A stretch of 64,000 bases of DNA from Alphaproteobacteria bacterium (GCA_947467345.1 CANIHD010000004.1:1-64000), one strand, 5' to 3'; shown: positions 44,673 to 54,246, counted from the first letter of the stretch. Notes: a model not told the origin generated them from the sequence alone. Numbers and translations: made by a program.

Positions 44673-45095
44673 ATGATCCGCAGAAAATCCGCTGTGACAT
44701 TTTTGGGATGCGTCGCATTTATCGGCGTGAGCATTTCGGCGCTCGTCTCCGGTGCTGCCATTGCCGCGCAATTCACTGGCACGCCCAAGCGCACCCCGCT
44801 ACAGCAATTCGAGGTGCCGGGAAGTAACTACATCACCATCGTGGCGTTGACCGAGCTAGAGCCCTTCATGACCGCCGAGCGTCACATCCATCCTGGCGCC
44901 GAGCTCACTTATGTCCTGGAAGGGGGCGGCGAAATCTTCGAGGAAGGCCACCCCTCCCGAAAAGTGGGACCGGGGGACAATTGGCGGGTAGAGGCCGGCG
45001 TGCCCCATTATTTGAAGAATGGCCCCCAGCGCACCCGCTTGCTGGTCACTTATGTCCTGGAAAAGGGCAAGCCATTGGCCATTCCGTCACCTTAA
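44673..45095 (+). CDS. Exported cupin-domain protein
   Basis: A 140-residue protein with a Sec signal peptide (SAVTFLGCVAFIGVSISALV, cleavage near SGAAIAAQF). A single cupin follows: FMTAERHIHPGAELTYVLEG for metal motif 1 and GPGDNWRVEAGVPHYLKNG for motif 2. GGAGGTGA lies immediately before the ATG at 44673. Divergent from DUF1192. Periplasmic; reaction unknown. Confidence 0.82.
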   Translation: MIRRKSAVTFLGCVAFIGVSISALVSGAAIAAQFTGTPKRTPLQQFEVPGSNYITIVALTELEPFMTAERHIHPGAELTYVLEGGGEIFEEGHPSRKVGPGDNWRVEAGVPHYLKNGPQRTRLLVTYVLEKGKPLAIPSP

Positions 45096-45219
45096 GGTGA
45101 GAAAAAAGGCACCGAACCCTTTCCGCCCGGACAATTCCCCTTTAAGAAAGCGGCTTCCTCGAAAGGACGAACCTTAAGAGCGGCGTGGGGTGAAGAGCCT
45201 CACGGAAAGGAAAACGCCC

Positions 45220-45837
45220 ATGTCCGATAAGCCCCTGATGCCAAAGGCGACCGCCGTATGGCTGGTCGACAATACGTCGCTGACTTTCGAACAGATCGCC
45301 GAATTCTGCGGCATGCATCCGCTCGAAGTGAAGGGCATCGCCGACGAAGACGTTGCCAAAGGAATCAAAGGCATCGATCCGGTTGCCAGCGGGCAGCTGA
45401 CGCGCGAGCAGATCGAAGAGGCGGAAGGCAAGCCGGATATGCGGCTCAAAATGGCCCCCGCCAAATACAAGATGCCGCATGTGAAGCAGAAGAAGACGCC
45501 GCGCTACACGCCGGTGTCCAAGCGCCAGGACAAGCCCGACGCCATCTATTGGCTGCTGCGCAACCATGCCGAACTGACCGATGCCGATTTGATGAAGCTG
45601 ATCGGCACGACCAAGGCGACCATCGCCAAGATCCGTGACCGTGGCCACTGGAATTCCCAGAACATCAAGGCCGTCGATCCCGTCACGCTGGGCCTCTGCA
45701 GCCAGATCGAGCTCGACTTTGTCGTCAGCCGCGCCGCCGCGCGTAAACCGCGCGTGTCCCGCAAGGCGGACGGCACCGGGATGAAATCGGTGGAAGAAAC
45801 GACTGGCGCGGACTCGCAAAACGAGAACGACGCGTAA
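45220..45837 (+). CDS. trcR: Cell cycle transcriptional regulator TrcR (DUF1013)
   Basis: A 205-residue DUF1013 protein. The conserved blocks MPKATAVWLVDNTSLTFEQI, AEFCGMHPLEVKGIADEDVA and YWLLRNHAELTDADLMKLIG match TrcR, a cell-cycle controlled regulator described in Caulobacter. Two helix-turn-helix-like segments (residues ~20-40 and ~115-140) suggest DNA binding. ATG 45220 has GGAAAGGAAA upstream. The gene is monocistronic and close to the rcdA-like gene. Confidence 0.88.
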   Translation: MSDKPLMPKATAVWLVDNTSLTFEQIAEFCGMHPLEVKGIADEDVAKGIKGIDPVASGQLTREQIEEAEGKPDMRLKMAPAKYKMPHVKQKKTPRYTPVSKRQDKPDAIYWLLRNHAELTDADLMKLIGTTKATIAKIRDRGHWNSQNIKAVDPVTLGLCSQIELDFVVSRAAARKPRVSRKADGTGMKSVEETTGADSQNENDA

Positions 45838-45848
45838 GTCTAGCAAGC

Positions 45849-46466
45849 CTAGATTACGTATTTCGCGATGACGAAGCCGGCGATCACCACCGCCAGCGCG
45901 ATCAACATCGCCATTTCCAATCGCTTCTCGATAAAGTGGCGGATTGGCTCGCCGAAGACGTAGATCAATCCGGCAACCAGAAAGAAGCGCGCGCCGCGCG
46001 TGATGACCGAGAGCATCACAAAGGTCGCGAAATCATAGCCGGCGAATCCCGACGCGATAGTCACGAGCTTAAAAGGGATTGGCGTCAGGCCTTTGATCAG
46101 AATGATCCAGGCGCCGTATTCCGCGTAGAGCGCGCGGAATTCATCCAATTTTTCGCCATAGCCATAGGCGGCGATGAGCCATTGGCCGACGGAATCGTAG
46201 AGAAGCGAGCCGATCGCATAGCCGAGAATCCCGCCCATCACCGACGCCAGCGTACACCACGCCGCCAGTAGAAACGCGCGGCGGCGATTGGCCAGCGCCA
46301 TCGGCACCAGCATCACATCCGGCGGTATGGGGAAAAACGAGCTTTCGGCGAACGACACCGCGAACAGCGCCCACCAGGCGTGCGGCTTGCTGGCATTCGC
46401 CATCGTCCAATCATAGGCGCGGCGCATCAAGCCCGGGCGTTTTTGCACATTACTCGTTTCGGCCAT
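45849..46466 (-). CDS. VTT-domain (DedA/YqaA-type) membrane protein
   Basis: A 205-residue membrane protein with the SNARE-associated/VTT signature: WWALFAVSFAESSFFPIPPD near residue 30 and YGAWIILIKGLTPIPFKLVT near residue 115. Then ASGFAGYDFATFVMLSVITR and a C-terminal helix follow. ATG 46466 has AAGGTG just upstream; a GTG two codons earlier lies inside that site. The YqaA subgroup is implicated in envelope homeostasis or lipid flipping. Confidence 0.85.
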   Translation of the reverse strand: MAETSNVQKRPGLMRRAYDWTMANASKPHAWWALFAVSFAESSFFPIPPDVMLVPMALANRRRAFLLAAWCTLASVMGGILGYAIGSLLYDSVGQWLIAAYGYGEKLDEFRALYAEYGAWIILIKGLTPIPFKLVTIASGFAGYDFATFVMLSVITRGARFFLVAGLIYVFGEPIRHFIEKRLEMAMLIALAVVIAGFVIAKYVI

Positions 46467-46580
46467 GGTCACCTTCTAGCAGCCTCCAACGGAGCCGCAA
46501 CCCGCCGCCGGTAAGAACAGCTTGATCAACCATAGGATGTCTTAAGCTCGCTTTACGCCCTTCCAAACCGCCGCCCAGCT

Positions 46581-47816
46581 TCATTCGGCAGCACGCGGAT
46601 CGAGCTTGGCCGCGGCGGGAGAGCCGGGCGCCGCCGGCGAAAATATTTCGCGCACCTCCGGAGGCGGAGCCTGGCGCGTACGGATGCGGGTGAAGGCAAA
46701 AAACGCCATTGCCGCGTGCGACAGTGCCGTAAACAAAAACAAAGAGTCGGGCCCGGCGATCGCCATCACCAAAGAGGCCAACATCGGACCCGGCACCGAG
46801 GCCACCGCCACGAGCATCAAAAGCCCCGCCGAGGTCTGCAGGAATTCGGAACGCGGCAGGCGGTCATTGGCGTGGGCGACGCTCAGCGAATAGAGCGGTA
46901 GCATGGCGGCGCCGAGCCCGAACACGAAGGCTTAGAAAACGATCGGCACCCGCACCAGGAACCAGCCCAAAAGACCCAACGCGATTCCGCAAGAGGCCGC
47001 CACTGTACAGAGCGCTGCAATCACCCAGCGGCGATCCATGCCGTCCGAAATGCGCCCGACCGGCCATTGCACCAGCGCGCCGCCCGCGATGAACACGGTC
47101 ATGAACAGCGCAAGCTGCCCGCTGCCTAACCCAAGCGTCTGCGCATAGACCGGCGCCAATGTCCAAAACGCGCCGTTGGCGATTCCCACCGTCAGGCACC
47201 CCGCCGCGGCGACGGGGGCAATCGCGAACAACGACGTCAACCGCATTCTCGGCAAAGGCGGCACGGCCGGTTGCGGCAGCCGCGTCATGGCGACGGGCAT
47301 CAGGCACAAGCAATAGGCCATGGCCCCGATGGTGAAGTGTTCGAACGAGGCCGGCGTCGCAAGCAGCAGCAGCCATTGGCCGAGGATCAGCGCAACGAGG
47401 TTCACCACCACATAGAGGGAAAGAATGCGGCCGCGATTCTCGTTTCCGGCGCGATCATTCAGCCAGCTTTCGATCACCATGTAGAGAATGGCGATGGCAG
47501 CTCCCCCGACCCCGCGAAAGAAAAACCACGCGCCCGGCGTTACCACAATGGGCAGGGCCAACACGGATATCGCGGTAAGCGCAGCCGCAATCGCGAAGGC
47601 GCGAATATGGCCGGTGCGCTCCATCAGCAACGGACCGGCGATGCAGCACAAGGCGAAGCCGGTATAGTAGCCCGACCCCGTGAGCCCGAGCGCGAGCGAA
47701 GAAAACCCGTCGAGATGGGCGCGCACAGGCACAAGCGTGCCGATCAACCCGTTGCCCATGAGAAACAATAGGGTCGAGGCGAGGATCGTGCCGATGCTGG
47801 AAAACTGCGAGATCAT
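46581..47816 (-). pseudogene. YcaD-like MFS transporter, split by in-frame TAA
   Basis: The frame from 47816 to 46581 encodes a 411-residue YcaD-type MFS protein. The first 294 residues (NGLIGTLVPVRAHLDGFSSL, FFRGVGGAAIAILYMVIESW) end at a TAA at 46932-46934. The same frame continues after it as AFVFGLGAAMLPLYSLSVAH, a conserved part of TM10. Only one codon is wrong: TAC or TAT (Tyr) at that place would restore the normal protein. The downstream 114 residues could be made separately from ATG 46886 or nearby only as a fragment. Inactive unless the base is a sequencing error. Confidence 0.85.
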
Positions 47817-48016
47817 GCGTTTGTGTCACGCGGTCGATCGGCGGCAAGCGTCTATCGGCGGCACGGGCCGATTCGCGCCGCAAAGTAGAGCACGGTGCTG
47901 ACCGAATCATGGCGGCAAATGCATGCTACCGGCGCGAAGGTGCACCGCTTCGCCTTGCCCCGCCATTCCCGTTTCATTAGCTTTCGCCCAATTCTCAGAC
48001 CTCTTGGCACAGCACA

Positions 48017-49975
48017 ATGGCATCGAAAAAACCGCGCAAACCGAAAGGCCGAGTGGCAAGCAAGCCTGGCCGCCGCACCGCTATTGCAAAAGCGAAACCT
48101 AAGCCGCGCGCGGCTGCTAAACCCAAGCGTGCAAAAGCTAAAGCAAAACCCGCTTCCGTTGCCAAAACGGTCCAACGCAAACGCGCCGCGCCGGCTAAGG
48201 CGGCGCCCACCCCTTCCGCTTTGCCGCGCCCCGTTGCACCGGCAAAACCCATCAAATCGAGAGCGGGAATCCGGCGCGGCGGCCGTCAACGTGCGGCCGC
48301 CCTTCCGCACCCGCGCCCAGCCGGCAAAAGGCCGCCGAGACAAGCGACCAACCCCTATGAGATGGGTCTGGACCGCAACCCCGCGAATTTTCAGGCCCTG
48401 ACGCCGCTGAGCTTTCTGGAGCGCGCGGCCACGGTCTTCGCTGACGTCACCGCCATCGTTCACGGCACACAGCGCATCTCGTATGCCGTGTTTTATGCCG
48501 ACTCGCGGCGGCTCGCTTCAGCCCTCGCGCAAAAGGGAATCGGCAAAAGCGACACGGTTTCGGTGTTGCTGCCGAATGTTCCCGCTATGCTGGTCGCCCA
48601 TCACGGCGTTGTCATGACCGGCGCTGTGCTCAACGCCATCAATACGCGTCTCGATGCCGCCACCATCGCGTTCATCCTCGATCATTCCGACGCAAAACTT
48701 TTCGTGATCGATCGCGAATACGCGGCCGTGGCGACACAAGCTCTGGCGCTCGCCAAGGTCAAACCGATCCTCGTGCAATATGACGACAAGGAATTTCCGC
48801 AAACCGGAAATGTGCCGGATGCGATCGATTACGATTCCTTCCTCGCCGGCGGCGATCCCAATTTTGCATGGTCACGGCCCGACGACGAATGGGACGCGAT
48901 CTCGCTGAATTACACCTCCGGTACTACCGGAAATCCCAAAGGTGTTGTCTGCCATCATCGCGGCGCCGCTCTTATGGGCTACGCCAATATTCTTGCGTGC
49001 AACAAGGGCCGCCGTCCGGTCTACCTTTGGACGCTGCCGATGTTCCACTGCAACGGCTGGTGCTTTCCATGGACATTGGCGCTGCTCGGCGGCACCCATG
49101 TGTGCTTGCGCTGGGTACGCGCCAAGGAAATGTACGATCTCATTGCGCGCGAGCACGTCACGCATTTGTGCGGCGCGCCTATCGTGATGGCGACGCTGCT
49201 CAACGCCAAGCCGGAAGAGAAACGGACATTCGCACACGCGGTGACCTTCGTTCACGCCGCCGCGCCGCCGCCGGAATCCGTTCTTCTCGCTATGCTCGAA
49301 GCGGGGTTTGAGCTCTCCCACGTCTACGGCCTGACCGAAACCTATGGTCCCGCGACCGTGAACGAATGGCACGATGAGTGGGACGCGTTGCCCACACATG
49401 ACATGGGCGCCAAGCGCATTCGCCAGGGCGTGAATTATACCGCGCTCGAAGGCCTAACCGTGCGCGATCCCAAGACGATGGAAAATGTTCCGGCCGATGG
49501 GACCACACTTGGCGAGGTGATGTTCCGCGGCAATATCGTGATGAAGGGGTATTTGAAAAATCCTACCGCTACAGCGGACGCCTTTGCCGGCGGCTGGTTT
49601 CATTCCGGCGATCTCGGCGTGATGCACCCCGACGGCTACATCCAACTCAAGGATCGCTCGAAAGACATCATCATTTCAGGTGGCGAGAACATTTCATCGA
49701 TCGAAGTCGAGGAAGCGCTCTACAAACATTCGGCGGTGATGTTCGCCGCCGTGGTCGCGCGACCCGACGAGAAATGGGGCGAGGTGCCGTGCGCCTTCGT
49801 CGAGAAAAAACCCGGTTTCGACAATATCAGCGAAGCCGATCTTATTGCCTTTTGCCGCGATCATCTGGCGCGCTTCAAAGCACCTAAGACAATCGTGTTC
49901 ACGGATCTGCCGAAAACGACAACCGGGAAGATCCAGAAATTCAAATTGCGGGAACAGGCCAAAAACCTGACCTAA
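48017..49975 (+). CDS. Acyl-CoA synthetase with histone H1-like N-terminal extension
   Basis: A 652-residue AMP-binding enzyme. Residues 1-~110 are almost only Lys, Ala, Arg and Pro (KPKPRAAAKPKRAKAKAKPA), as in histone H1-like proteins. The enzyme proper begins at NPYEMGLDRNPANFQALTPL and has SLNYTSGTTGNPKGVVCHHR (P-loop, about residue 299), VYGLTETYGPATVN, GWFHSGDLGVMHPDGYIQLK and PKTTTGKIQKFKL with the C-terminal catalytic Lys. It activates a fatty or short-chain acid to acyl-CoA. Relatives normally start at the NPYEMG point. No alternative start fits there, so the extension is probably real. Divergent from the broken MFS gene. Confidence 0.85.
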   Translation: MASKKPRKPKGRVASKPGRRTAIAKAKPKPRAAAKPKRAKAKAKPASVAKTVQRKRAAPAKAAPTPSALPRPVAPAKPIKSRAGIRRGGRQRAAALPHPRPAGKRPPRQATNPYEMGLDRNPANFQALTPLSFLERAATVFADVTAIVHGTQRISYAVFYADSRRLASALAQKGIGKSDTVSVLLPNVPAMLVAHHGVVMTGAVLNAINTRLDAATIAFILDHSDAKLFVIDREYAAVATQALALAKVKPILVQYDDKEFPQTGNVPDAIDYDSFLAGGDPNFAWSRPDDEWDAISLNYTSGTTGNPKGVVCHHRGAALMGYANILACNKGRRPVYLWTLPMFHCNGWCFPWTLALLGGTHVCLRWVRAKEMYDLIAREHVTHLCGAPIVMATLLNAKPEEKRTFAHAVTFVHAAAPPPESVLLAMLEAGFELSHVYGLTETYGPATVNEWHDEWDALPTHDMGAKRIRQGVNYTALEGLTVRDPKTMENVPADGTTLGEVMFRGNIVMKGYLKNPTATADAFAGGWFHSGDLGVMHPDGYIQLKDRSKDIIISGGENISSIEVEEALYKHSAVMFAAVVARPDEKWGEVPCAFVEKKPGFDNISEADLIAFCRDHLARFKAPKTIVFTDLPKTTTGKIQKFKLREQAKNLT

Positions 49976-49989
49976 ACGAGCGCAAACCG

Positions 49990-50150
49990 CATCCTTCGAG
50001 ACGCGCCTTCGGCGCTCCTCAGGATGACGGTATTGCTCCAATCCTCATGGTGAGGAGGTCGCGCAGCGACCGTCTCGAACCATGAGGACATCTCTTCAAC
50101 CAGCCACCCTCCACCTTCGAGACGCGCGCGTCGCGCGCTCCTCAGGATGA
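49990..50150. repeat. Dispersed palindromic repeat, family A, copy 3
   Basis: Three hairpin units in a row: CATCCTTCGAGACGCGCC...CTCCTCAGGATGACGG, CCTCATGGTGAGGAGG...CCGTCTCGAACCATGAGG and CCTTCGAGACGCGCGCG...CTCCTCAGGATGACGA. The units match copies 1, 2 and 4. It fills the gap after the acyl-CoA synthetase gene. Confidence 0.85.
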
Positions 50151-50182
50151 CGACTTGTGTGGCGGCGGAAAAAGAGGAGGTG

Positions 50183-50356
50183 CTAGTGCACCCTTCCTCG
50201 CAGGCGCTCAAGTTCGTCTTTCAGACGGAGCTTTTCTTTTTTCAGAAGCGCAATGCGCTGTTCATCCCAGCCGCTATGCGCCATCTCCGACTCTATGAGA
50301 TTTTCAAGATGCTGATGCTTATTCGCCAGTTCTTTTATATGCGATTCTAGGGCCAT
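50183..50356 (-). CDS. DUF465 (YdcH-like) small protein
   Basis: A 57-residue frame on the minus strand from ATG 50356. The product (LESHIKELANKHQHLENLIE, LKKEKLRLKDELERLRGR) is a short coiled coil of the DUF465/YdcH type, usually abundant in Proteobacteria. Function unknown. It is divergent from a second DUF465 gene. Confidence 0.8.
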   Translation of the reverse strand: MALESHIKELANKHQHLENLIESEMAHSGWDEQRIALLKKEKLRLKDELERLRGRVH

Positions 50357-50519
50357 CACTGTCCCTCGTTGTTAAATGGCCTAAGAATTAGATCACTCTT
50401 GCTACACGCTTTCACCCCCGCAATTGTCCACTTGTGTTTCTAGATATTAACGTGGCGTTGACATCTCATCGACCTGGCGACGCGCGTCCGTCCGGCATAC
50501 ATAATACTTAGGGGCGAAC

Positions 50520-50726
50520 ATGACGGACGACGAAGAACAATCATTGCTGGCCAGACTCGCGCAATTGCGCGAGGAGCATCGCGACCTCGATGACGCGATC
50601 GCGGCGATGCTGAGTGCCAATGCGGCAGATCAATTGCAATTGACGAGGTTGAAGAAGCGGAAATTGCAGCTGAAAGATCAGATCGCGCGCATGGAAGATT
50701 CGCTGCTTCCCGACATTATCGCTTAG
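50520..50726 (+). CDS. DUF465 (YdcH-like) small protein, second copy
   Basis: A 68-residue coiled-coil protein (SLLARLAQLREEHRDLDDAI, LQLTRLKKRKLQLKDQIARM) of the DUF465 family. AGGGGCG precedes the ATG at 50520. It lies 163 bases from a divergent paralogue with a shared promoter region. Confidence 0.82.
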   Translation: MTDDEEQSLLARLAQLREEHRDLDDAIAAMLSANAADQLQLTRLKKRKLQLKDQIARMEDSLLPDIIA

Positions 50727-50756
50727 GCCAAATGATCGCTTAAGCTAATTTATGGC

Positions 50757-51485
50757 TTAGGCTTGGGCCTTGCCGGCGCGTTTTTGCTCGTACATCGCGC
50801 GGTCGGCTTCGGCCATCGCGGAGTCGGCACTCTCGCCTGCGTGCAACTCATACACGCCATAAGCAAAGCGCACGGGGATTTCGCTCCCGTTGAGCGTCAG
50901 CGGATGTGTCTCCAACCGATTCGCCAAATCAGCAGCTTTCTTGCGCGCTTGGTCGACGGTCACATGCGCGAGAATAACGCCGAATTCATCGCCGCCCACG
51001 CGCGCCAGAATATCGGTGTCGCGAATTTGCGTCTGAATAACATCCGCAAAAGCCTTCAGCACTTTGTCGCCGCCCGAATGCCCGAGCGTATCATTGACGA
51101 GCTTGAAATCGTTGAGATCGAAATAGATCAGGCTCGACGGGATTTCGTAGCGCTGCGCGAAACTGATGAAGCGGTTGATTTCACGCACAAAGGCCCGCCG
51201 GTTCAAAATGGGCAGAAGCATGTCCTGATCGGCGTGGCGCGCAGCGTCTTCCATTTGCTTGCGCGTCATATCGAGTTCCTGCCGCAAGCGGCCGACCTCA
51301 TGCATCAGAGTCACGATGGCATCGCGCACGCGCGGGGTGAATTCCTCTTCGGGAATTCCTAGCACCGCGGCGGTGGCGGCCGACGGCGCGGCGGCGGAAA
51401 TGGCATCCTCGGGAAGTGCGGCTTTGGCGTAGGCACCGGCCGCGCGTCTTGTGCGCGCCGTCCCCCCTGCCCTCACAACTTTCAT
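50757..51485 (-). CDS. Diguanylate cyclase (GGDEF domain)
   Basis: A 242-residue cytoplasmic protein. The N-terminal ~80 residues are Ala-rich and low complexity, then a short coiled coil (RLRQELDMTRKQMEDAARHA). The GGDEF domain has the metal-binding IYFDLNDFKLVNDTLGHSGG, the active site GGDEF at 164-168 and an inhibitory I-site R155-x2-D158 five residues before it. It should make c-di-GMP and be feedback inhibited. No sensor or membrane segment is present. Confidence 0.9.
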   Translation of the reverse strand: MKVVRAGGTARTRRAAGAYAKAALPEDAISAAAPSAATAAVLGIPEEEFTPRVRDAIVTLMHEVGRLRQELDMTRKQMEDAARHADQDMLLPILNRRAFVREINRFISFAQRYEIPSSLIYFDLNDFKLVNDTLGHSGGDKVLKAFADVIQTQIRDTDILARVGGDEFGVILAHVTVDQARKKAADLANRLETHPLTLNGSEIPVRFAYGVYELHAGESADSAMAEADRAMYEQKRAGKAQA

Positions 51486-51755
51486 GCCCTCACCCGAACT
51501 TTGCTTCGGCGTGTTGGGGGTAGATTTCGTGCATTCGCGGCGCCATCCGTTTCAAGACCTTCAAATCCGAGAACGGCACCGAAATCAACAGCTTCCCGTG
51601 CCGCACACGATTCATGACGGGTAAGAATTTCATGAAATCCCTCCCGCGGCAAAGCGCGTAGGAAGCTCAATCTCGCCAAGAAGTCCTATCCCGTTCCTTT
51701 GCGAATCCCTATACTGTAGCGCCTTAGAAACCGCCGCCGTTCAAGCAGCGCCCTT

Positions 51756-52286
51756 ATGGCATCCCGCACCAAGGCATCTAAACCCCGCCCCCTCCCAGTG
51801 GTCATCGGGATCATCATGGGCAGCAAGTCGGATTGGGCAACGCTCAAGCCTGCCGCCGCCATTCTGGCTGACCTCGGGGTTTCCTATGAGGTGCAGGTGG
51901 TTTCGGCCCACCGCACGCCGGAACGGCTCTACGACTATGCCCGCAGCGCCGCCGATCGGGGCTTAAAGGCCATTATTGCCGGCGCCGGCGGGGCAGCCCA
52001 TTTGCCCGGCATGACGGCCTCCATGACCCAGATTCCGGTCCTCGGCGTTCCGGTGGAGAGCAAAGCCCTAAAGGGGCTCGACAGCCTTCTCTCCATTGTT
52101 CAGATGCCCGGCGGAGTTCCCGTCGCCACCTTTGCCATCGGCGAGGCAGGGGCCAAAAATGCCGGCCTCTTCGCCGCCGCCATGCTGGCGCTGACGGATG
52201 CCAAGCTGGCCAAACGCCTCCAAGACTGGCGCCGCCGGCAGACTGAAGCCGTCGCCCTTTCGCCTGACGACACAACTACCCCATGA
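51756..52286 (+). CDS. purE: 5-(carboxyamino)imidazole ribonucleotide mutase
   Basis: A 176-residue class I PurE. The family blocks [20 protein letters not shown] and [20 protein letters not shown] bind substrate. [20 protein letters not shown] and [20 protein letters not shown] follow. It converts N5-CAIR to CAIR in purine synthesis. Overlaps purK by 4 bases. A TATACT box at 51710-51715 is a possible -10 of the purEK operon. Confidence 0.95.
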   Translation: MASRTKASKPRPLPVVIGIIMGSKSDWATLKPAAAILADLGVSYEVQVVSAHRTPERLYDYARSAADRGLKAIIAGAGGAAHLPGMTASMTQIPVLGVPVESKALKGLDSLLSIVQMPGGVPVATFAIGEAGAKNAGLFAAAMLALTDAKLAKRLQDWRRRQTEAVALSPDDTTTP

Positions 52287-53380
52287 AAACCGAGAACGGA
52301 TCGGCACGGCCCCTGCCGCCCGGGGCAACGATCGGCATTCTCGGTGGCGGTCAGCTGGGCCGCATGTTGGCCATGGCCGGCGCACGGCTGGGCCTAAAAT
52401 CCCATGTCTACTCAGACGAGCCCGATGCGCCCGCGTTTCAGGTGGCGCACGCCTACACACTGGGGCGCTATGACGACGAAGCGGCGCTGAAAAAATTCTC
52501 GGAAGCCTGCGATCTTGTGACGTTCGAGTTCGAGAACGTGCCTGAGGACACCGCCCGTTTCCTCACCGCGCACGTCAAAGTGGCACCGGGCCCGCTGGCT
52601 CTCGCCACGGCCCAGGACCGGCTGCTGGAGAAGAATTTTGTTGCTGGGCTCGGAATAGCGACGGCGCCGTTCAAGGATGTCACCAGCGCCGTTGAAGCAC
52701 GCCGCGCCTTCGAAGCGCTCGGCGGCCCATGCGTGCTGAAGACCCGCCGCCTCGGCTATGACGGCAAAGGTCAGCAGAAAGTGGCGAGTGCCGACGAGGC
52801 TGAGCGCGCCTTCACTGCGATGGGCGGCCTGCCCGCCATTCTAGAGAAATTCGTCGAGTTCTCGTTTGAGGCTTCGGTGGTCGCGGCCCGCGGTCACGAC
52901 GGCGCCTTCGCCGCTTACGATCCTAGCCAGAACGAGCATGAGAACCACATATTGCGCCGCTCGCTGGTGCCTTCGCCGCTCACTACGCAACAGATCGCCG
53001 AAGCCGAATCCATCGCGCGGAGCATCGCGGAAGCGCTTTCTTATGTCGGCGTGCTCAGCGTCGAGCTTTTTGTCGGCAAGAACGGCGCACTGATCGTCAA
53101 TGAAATCGCGCCGCGCGTGCACAATTCCGGGCATTGGACTTTAGAGGCCTGCCTCACCAGCCAATTCGAGCAACATATGCGCGCTGTTGCGGGATGGCCG
53201 CTCGGCGACGCCGCGCGCCACTCCGATGCCGTCATGGAAAATATCATCGGCTTCGACCACGACGAGTGGCTGAACCTCGCGCGCCGGCCGGCTGGACTTC
53301 ATCTCTATGGTAAGAATGAAGCGCGCGCCGGGCGCAAGATGGGGCACATCACCCGCATCTCCCCGCGCACGAAGAGCTGA
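52283..53380 (+). CDS. purK: 5-(carboxyamino)imidazole ribonucleotide synthase
   Basis: A 365-residue ATP-grasp enzyme forming N5-CAIR from AIR, bicarbonate and [23 protein letters not shown] opens the N-terminal domain; [40 protein letters not shown] and [20 protein letters not shown] mark the ATP-grasp core. The stop of purE and start of purK overlap as ATGA. Confidence 0.95.
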   Translation: MKTENGSARPLPPGATIGILGGGQLGRMLAMAGARLGLKSHVYSDEPDAPAFQVAHAYTLGRYDDEAALKKFSEACDLVTFEFENVPEDTARFLTAHVKVAPGPLALATAQDRLLEKNFVAGLGIATAPFKDVTSAVEARRAFEALGGPCVLKTRRLGYDGKGQQKVASADEAERAFTAMGGLPAILEKFVEFSFEASVVAARGHDGAFAAYDPSQNEHENHILRRSLVPSPLTTQQIAEAESIARSIAEALSYVGVLSVELFVGKNGALIVNEIAPRVHNSGHWTLEACLTSQFEQHMRAVAGWPLGDAARHSDAVMENIIGFDHDEWLNLARRPAGLHLYGKNEARAGRKMGHITRISPRTKS

Positions 53381-53420
53381 GCCGCAAAGTTTTTAACGCC
53401 GATTGAGTCGGGGCGATGTT

Positions 53421-53565
53421 CACCCCCTCCGTCTCGCCCGGTTAATGCCGGCTCAACACCTCCCCAGTGAACACGGGGAGAAAGAAGATTACACGCACCA
53501 TTGTTTTCCTCCCCTGCGCAGCGGGGGAGGTGCCGAGCGATTTCCCGCGAGGCGGAAGGGGCAAT
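53421..53565. repeat. Dispersed palindromic repeat, family B, copy 3
   Basis: Arms CACCCCCTCCGTCTCGCC, CCTCCCCAGTGAACACGGGG and TTCCTCCCCTGCGCAGCGGG with GGGGAGGTGCCGAGC. Similar units occur at about 30185 and 36275. It fills the gap between convergent purK and the COQ9 gene. Confidence 0.8.
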
Positions 53566-53610
53566 GTTATGAGGAGATGCGGGAATCGTCGTTGAGCAGC
53601 GCGAAATTAA

Positions 53611-54246
53611 TCAGCGCGGGACCGCGGCGCGCAACGCCGCGAGAATGCCCAGCGGATCGGGCAATTGCGAAACCGCTTTTTCCAACTCGCCGCGCATTTT
53701 CTGAATCTGCATGACGTCGTCGATGCGCTTGTCCAAAAACGCCCACGTCTTTGCGCTGTCGTAGCTCTCGTCGGAAAACCAATACACCAACGTGGACGCA
53801 TAAACGCCCGCGAGCAAAGCGCGCTTGGTGTAATAGTTGAAATCGCTGGAGCTATCGCCGGCGGCGCGCCACATCGTATCGACGCTTTCAAACAGAAGCG
53901 TCGTGGCAAGCGGCGCATGCATAGGGAGCGCGAGAAACGCCGCCGCGCGGCGCGCGGCCTCCTTATGCGGCGCCAGCGCTTCAAGCCTTACGCGAACAGC
54001 CTTTGTGATGCGGTCGCGAATGCGTTCCGGCCGTTCTTCCGACAGGCGCGTTTCGATCTGCGCGTCGGCCCAATGCGAGAACGCTGCTACCAAGCTCGCA
54101 GGCCCATCGGGAAAGAGCACCGCGATTTGTGCCGGCGTAGCACCCGCGCGGCTAGAAGCGACGCGCAATGTCGCGTCGGAAAAGCCGCTGAATGGGGCTT
54201 CGTGCAAGGCCTCTTGAAGAATTGCGGCACCTAAGTCGTCGCTCAT
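53611..54246 (-). CDS. COQ9 family protein
   Basis: A 211-residue protein with the TetR-like fold of COQ9, a lipid-binding factor in ubiquinone synthesis. Blocks include [20 protein letters not shown] and the C-terminal [20 protein letters not shown] with [18 protein letters not shown]. Mitochondrial-type COQ9 proteins occur mainly in Alphaproteobacteria. Start overlaps the upstream def stop by 4 bases. Confidence 0.88.
   Translation of the reverse strand: MSDDLGAAILQEALHEAPFSGFSDATLRVASSRAGATPAQIAVLFPDGPASLVAAFSHWADAQIETRLSEERPERIRDRITKAVRVRLEALAPHKEAARRAAAFLALPMHAPLATTLLFESVDTMWRAAGDSSSDFNYYTKRALLAGVYASTLVYWFSDESYDSAKTWAFLDKRIDDVMQIQKMRGELEKAVSQLPDPLGILAALRAAVPR

Noticed and set aside
46581-46925. 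The 114-residue downstream half of the split MFS gene as an independent gene
   Set aside because: It begins inside a conserved transmembrane segment in the same frame as the upstream half and has no own ribosome site; it is the C-terminal part of the broken gene.
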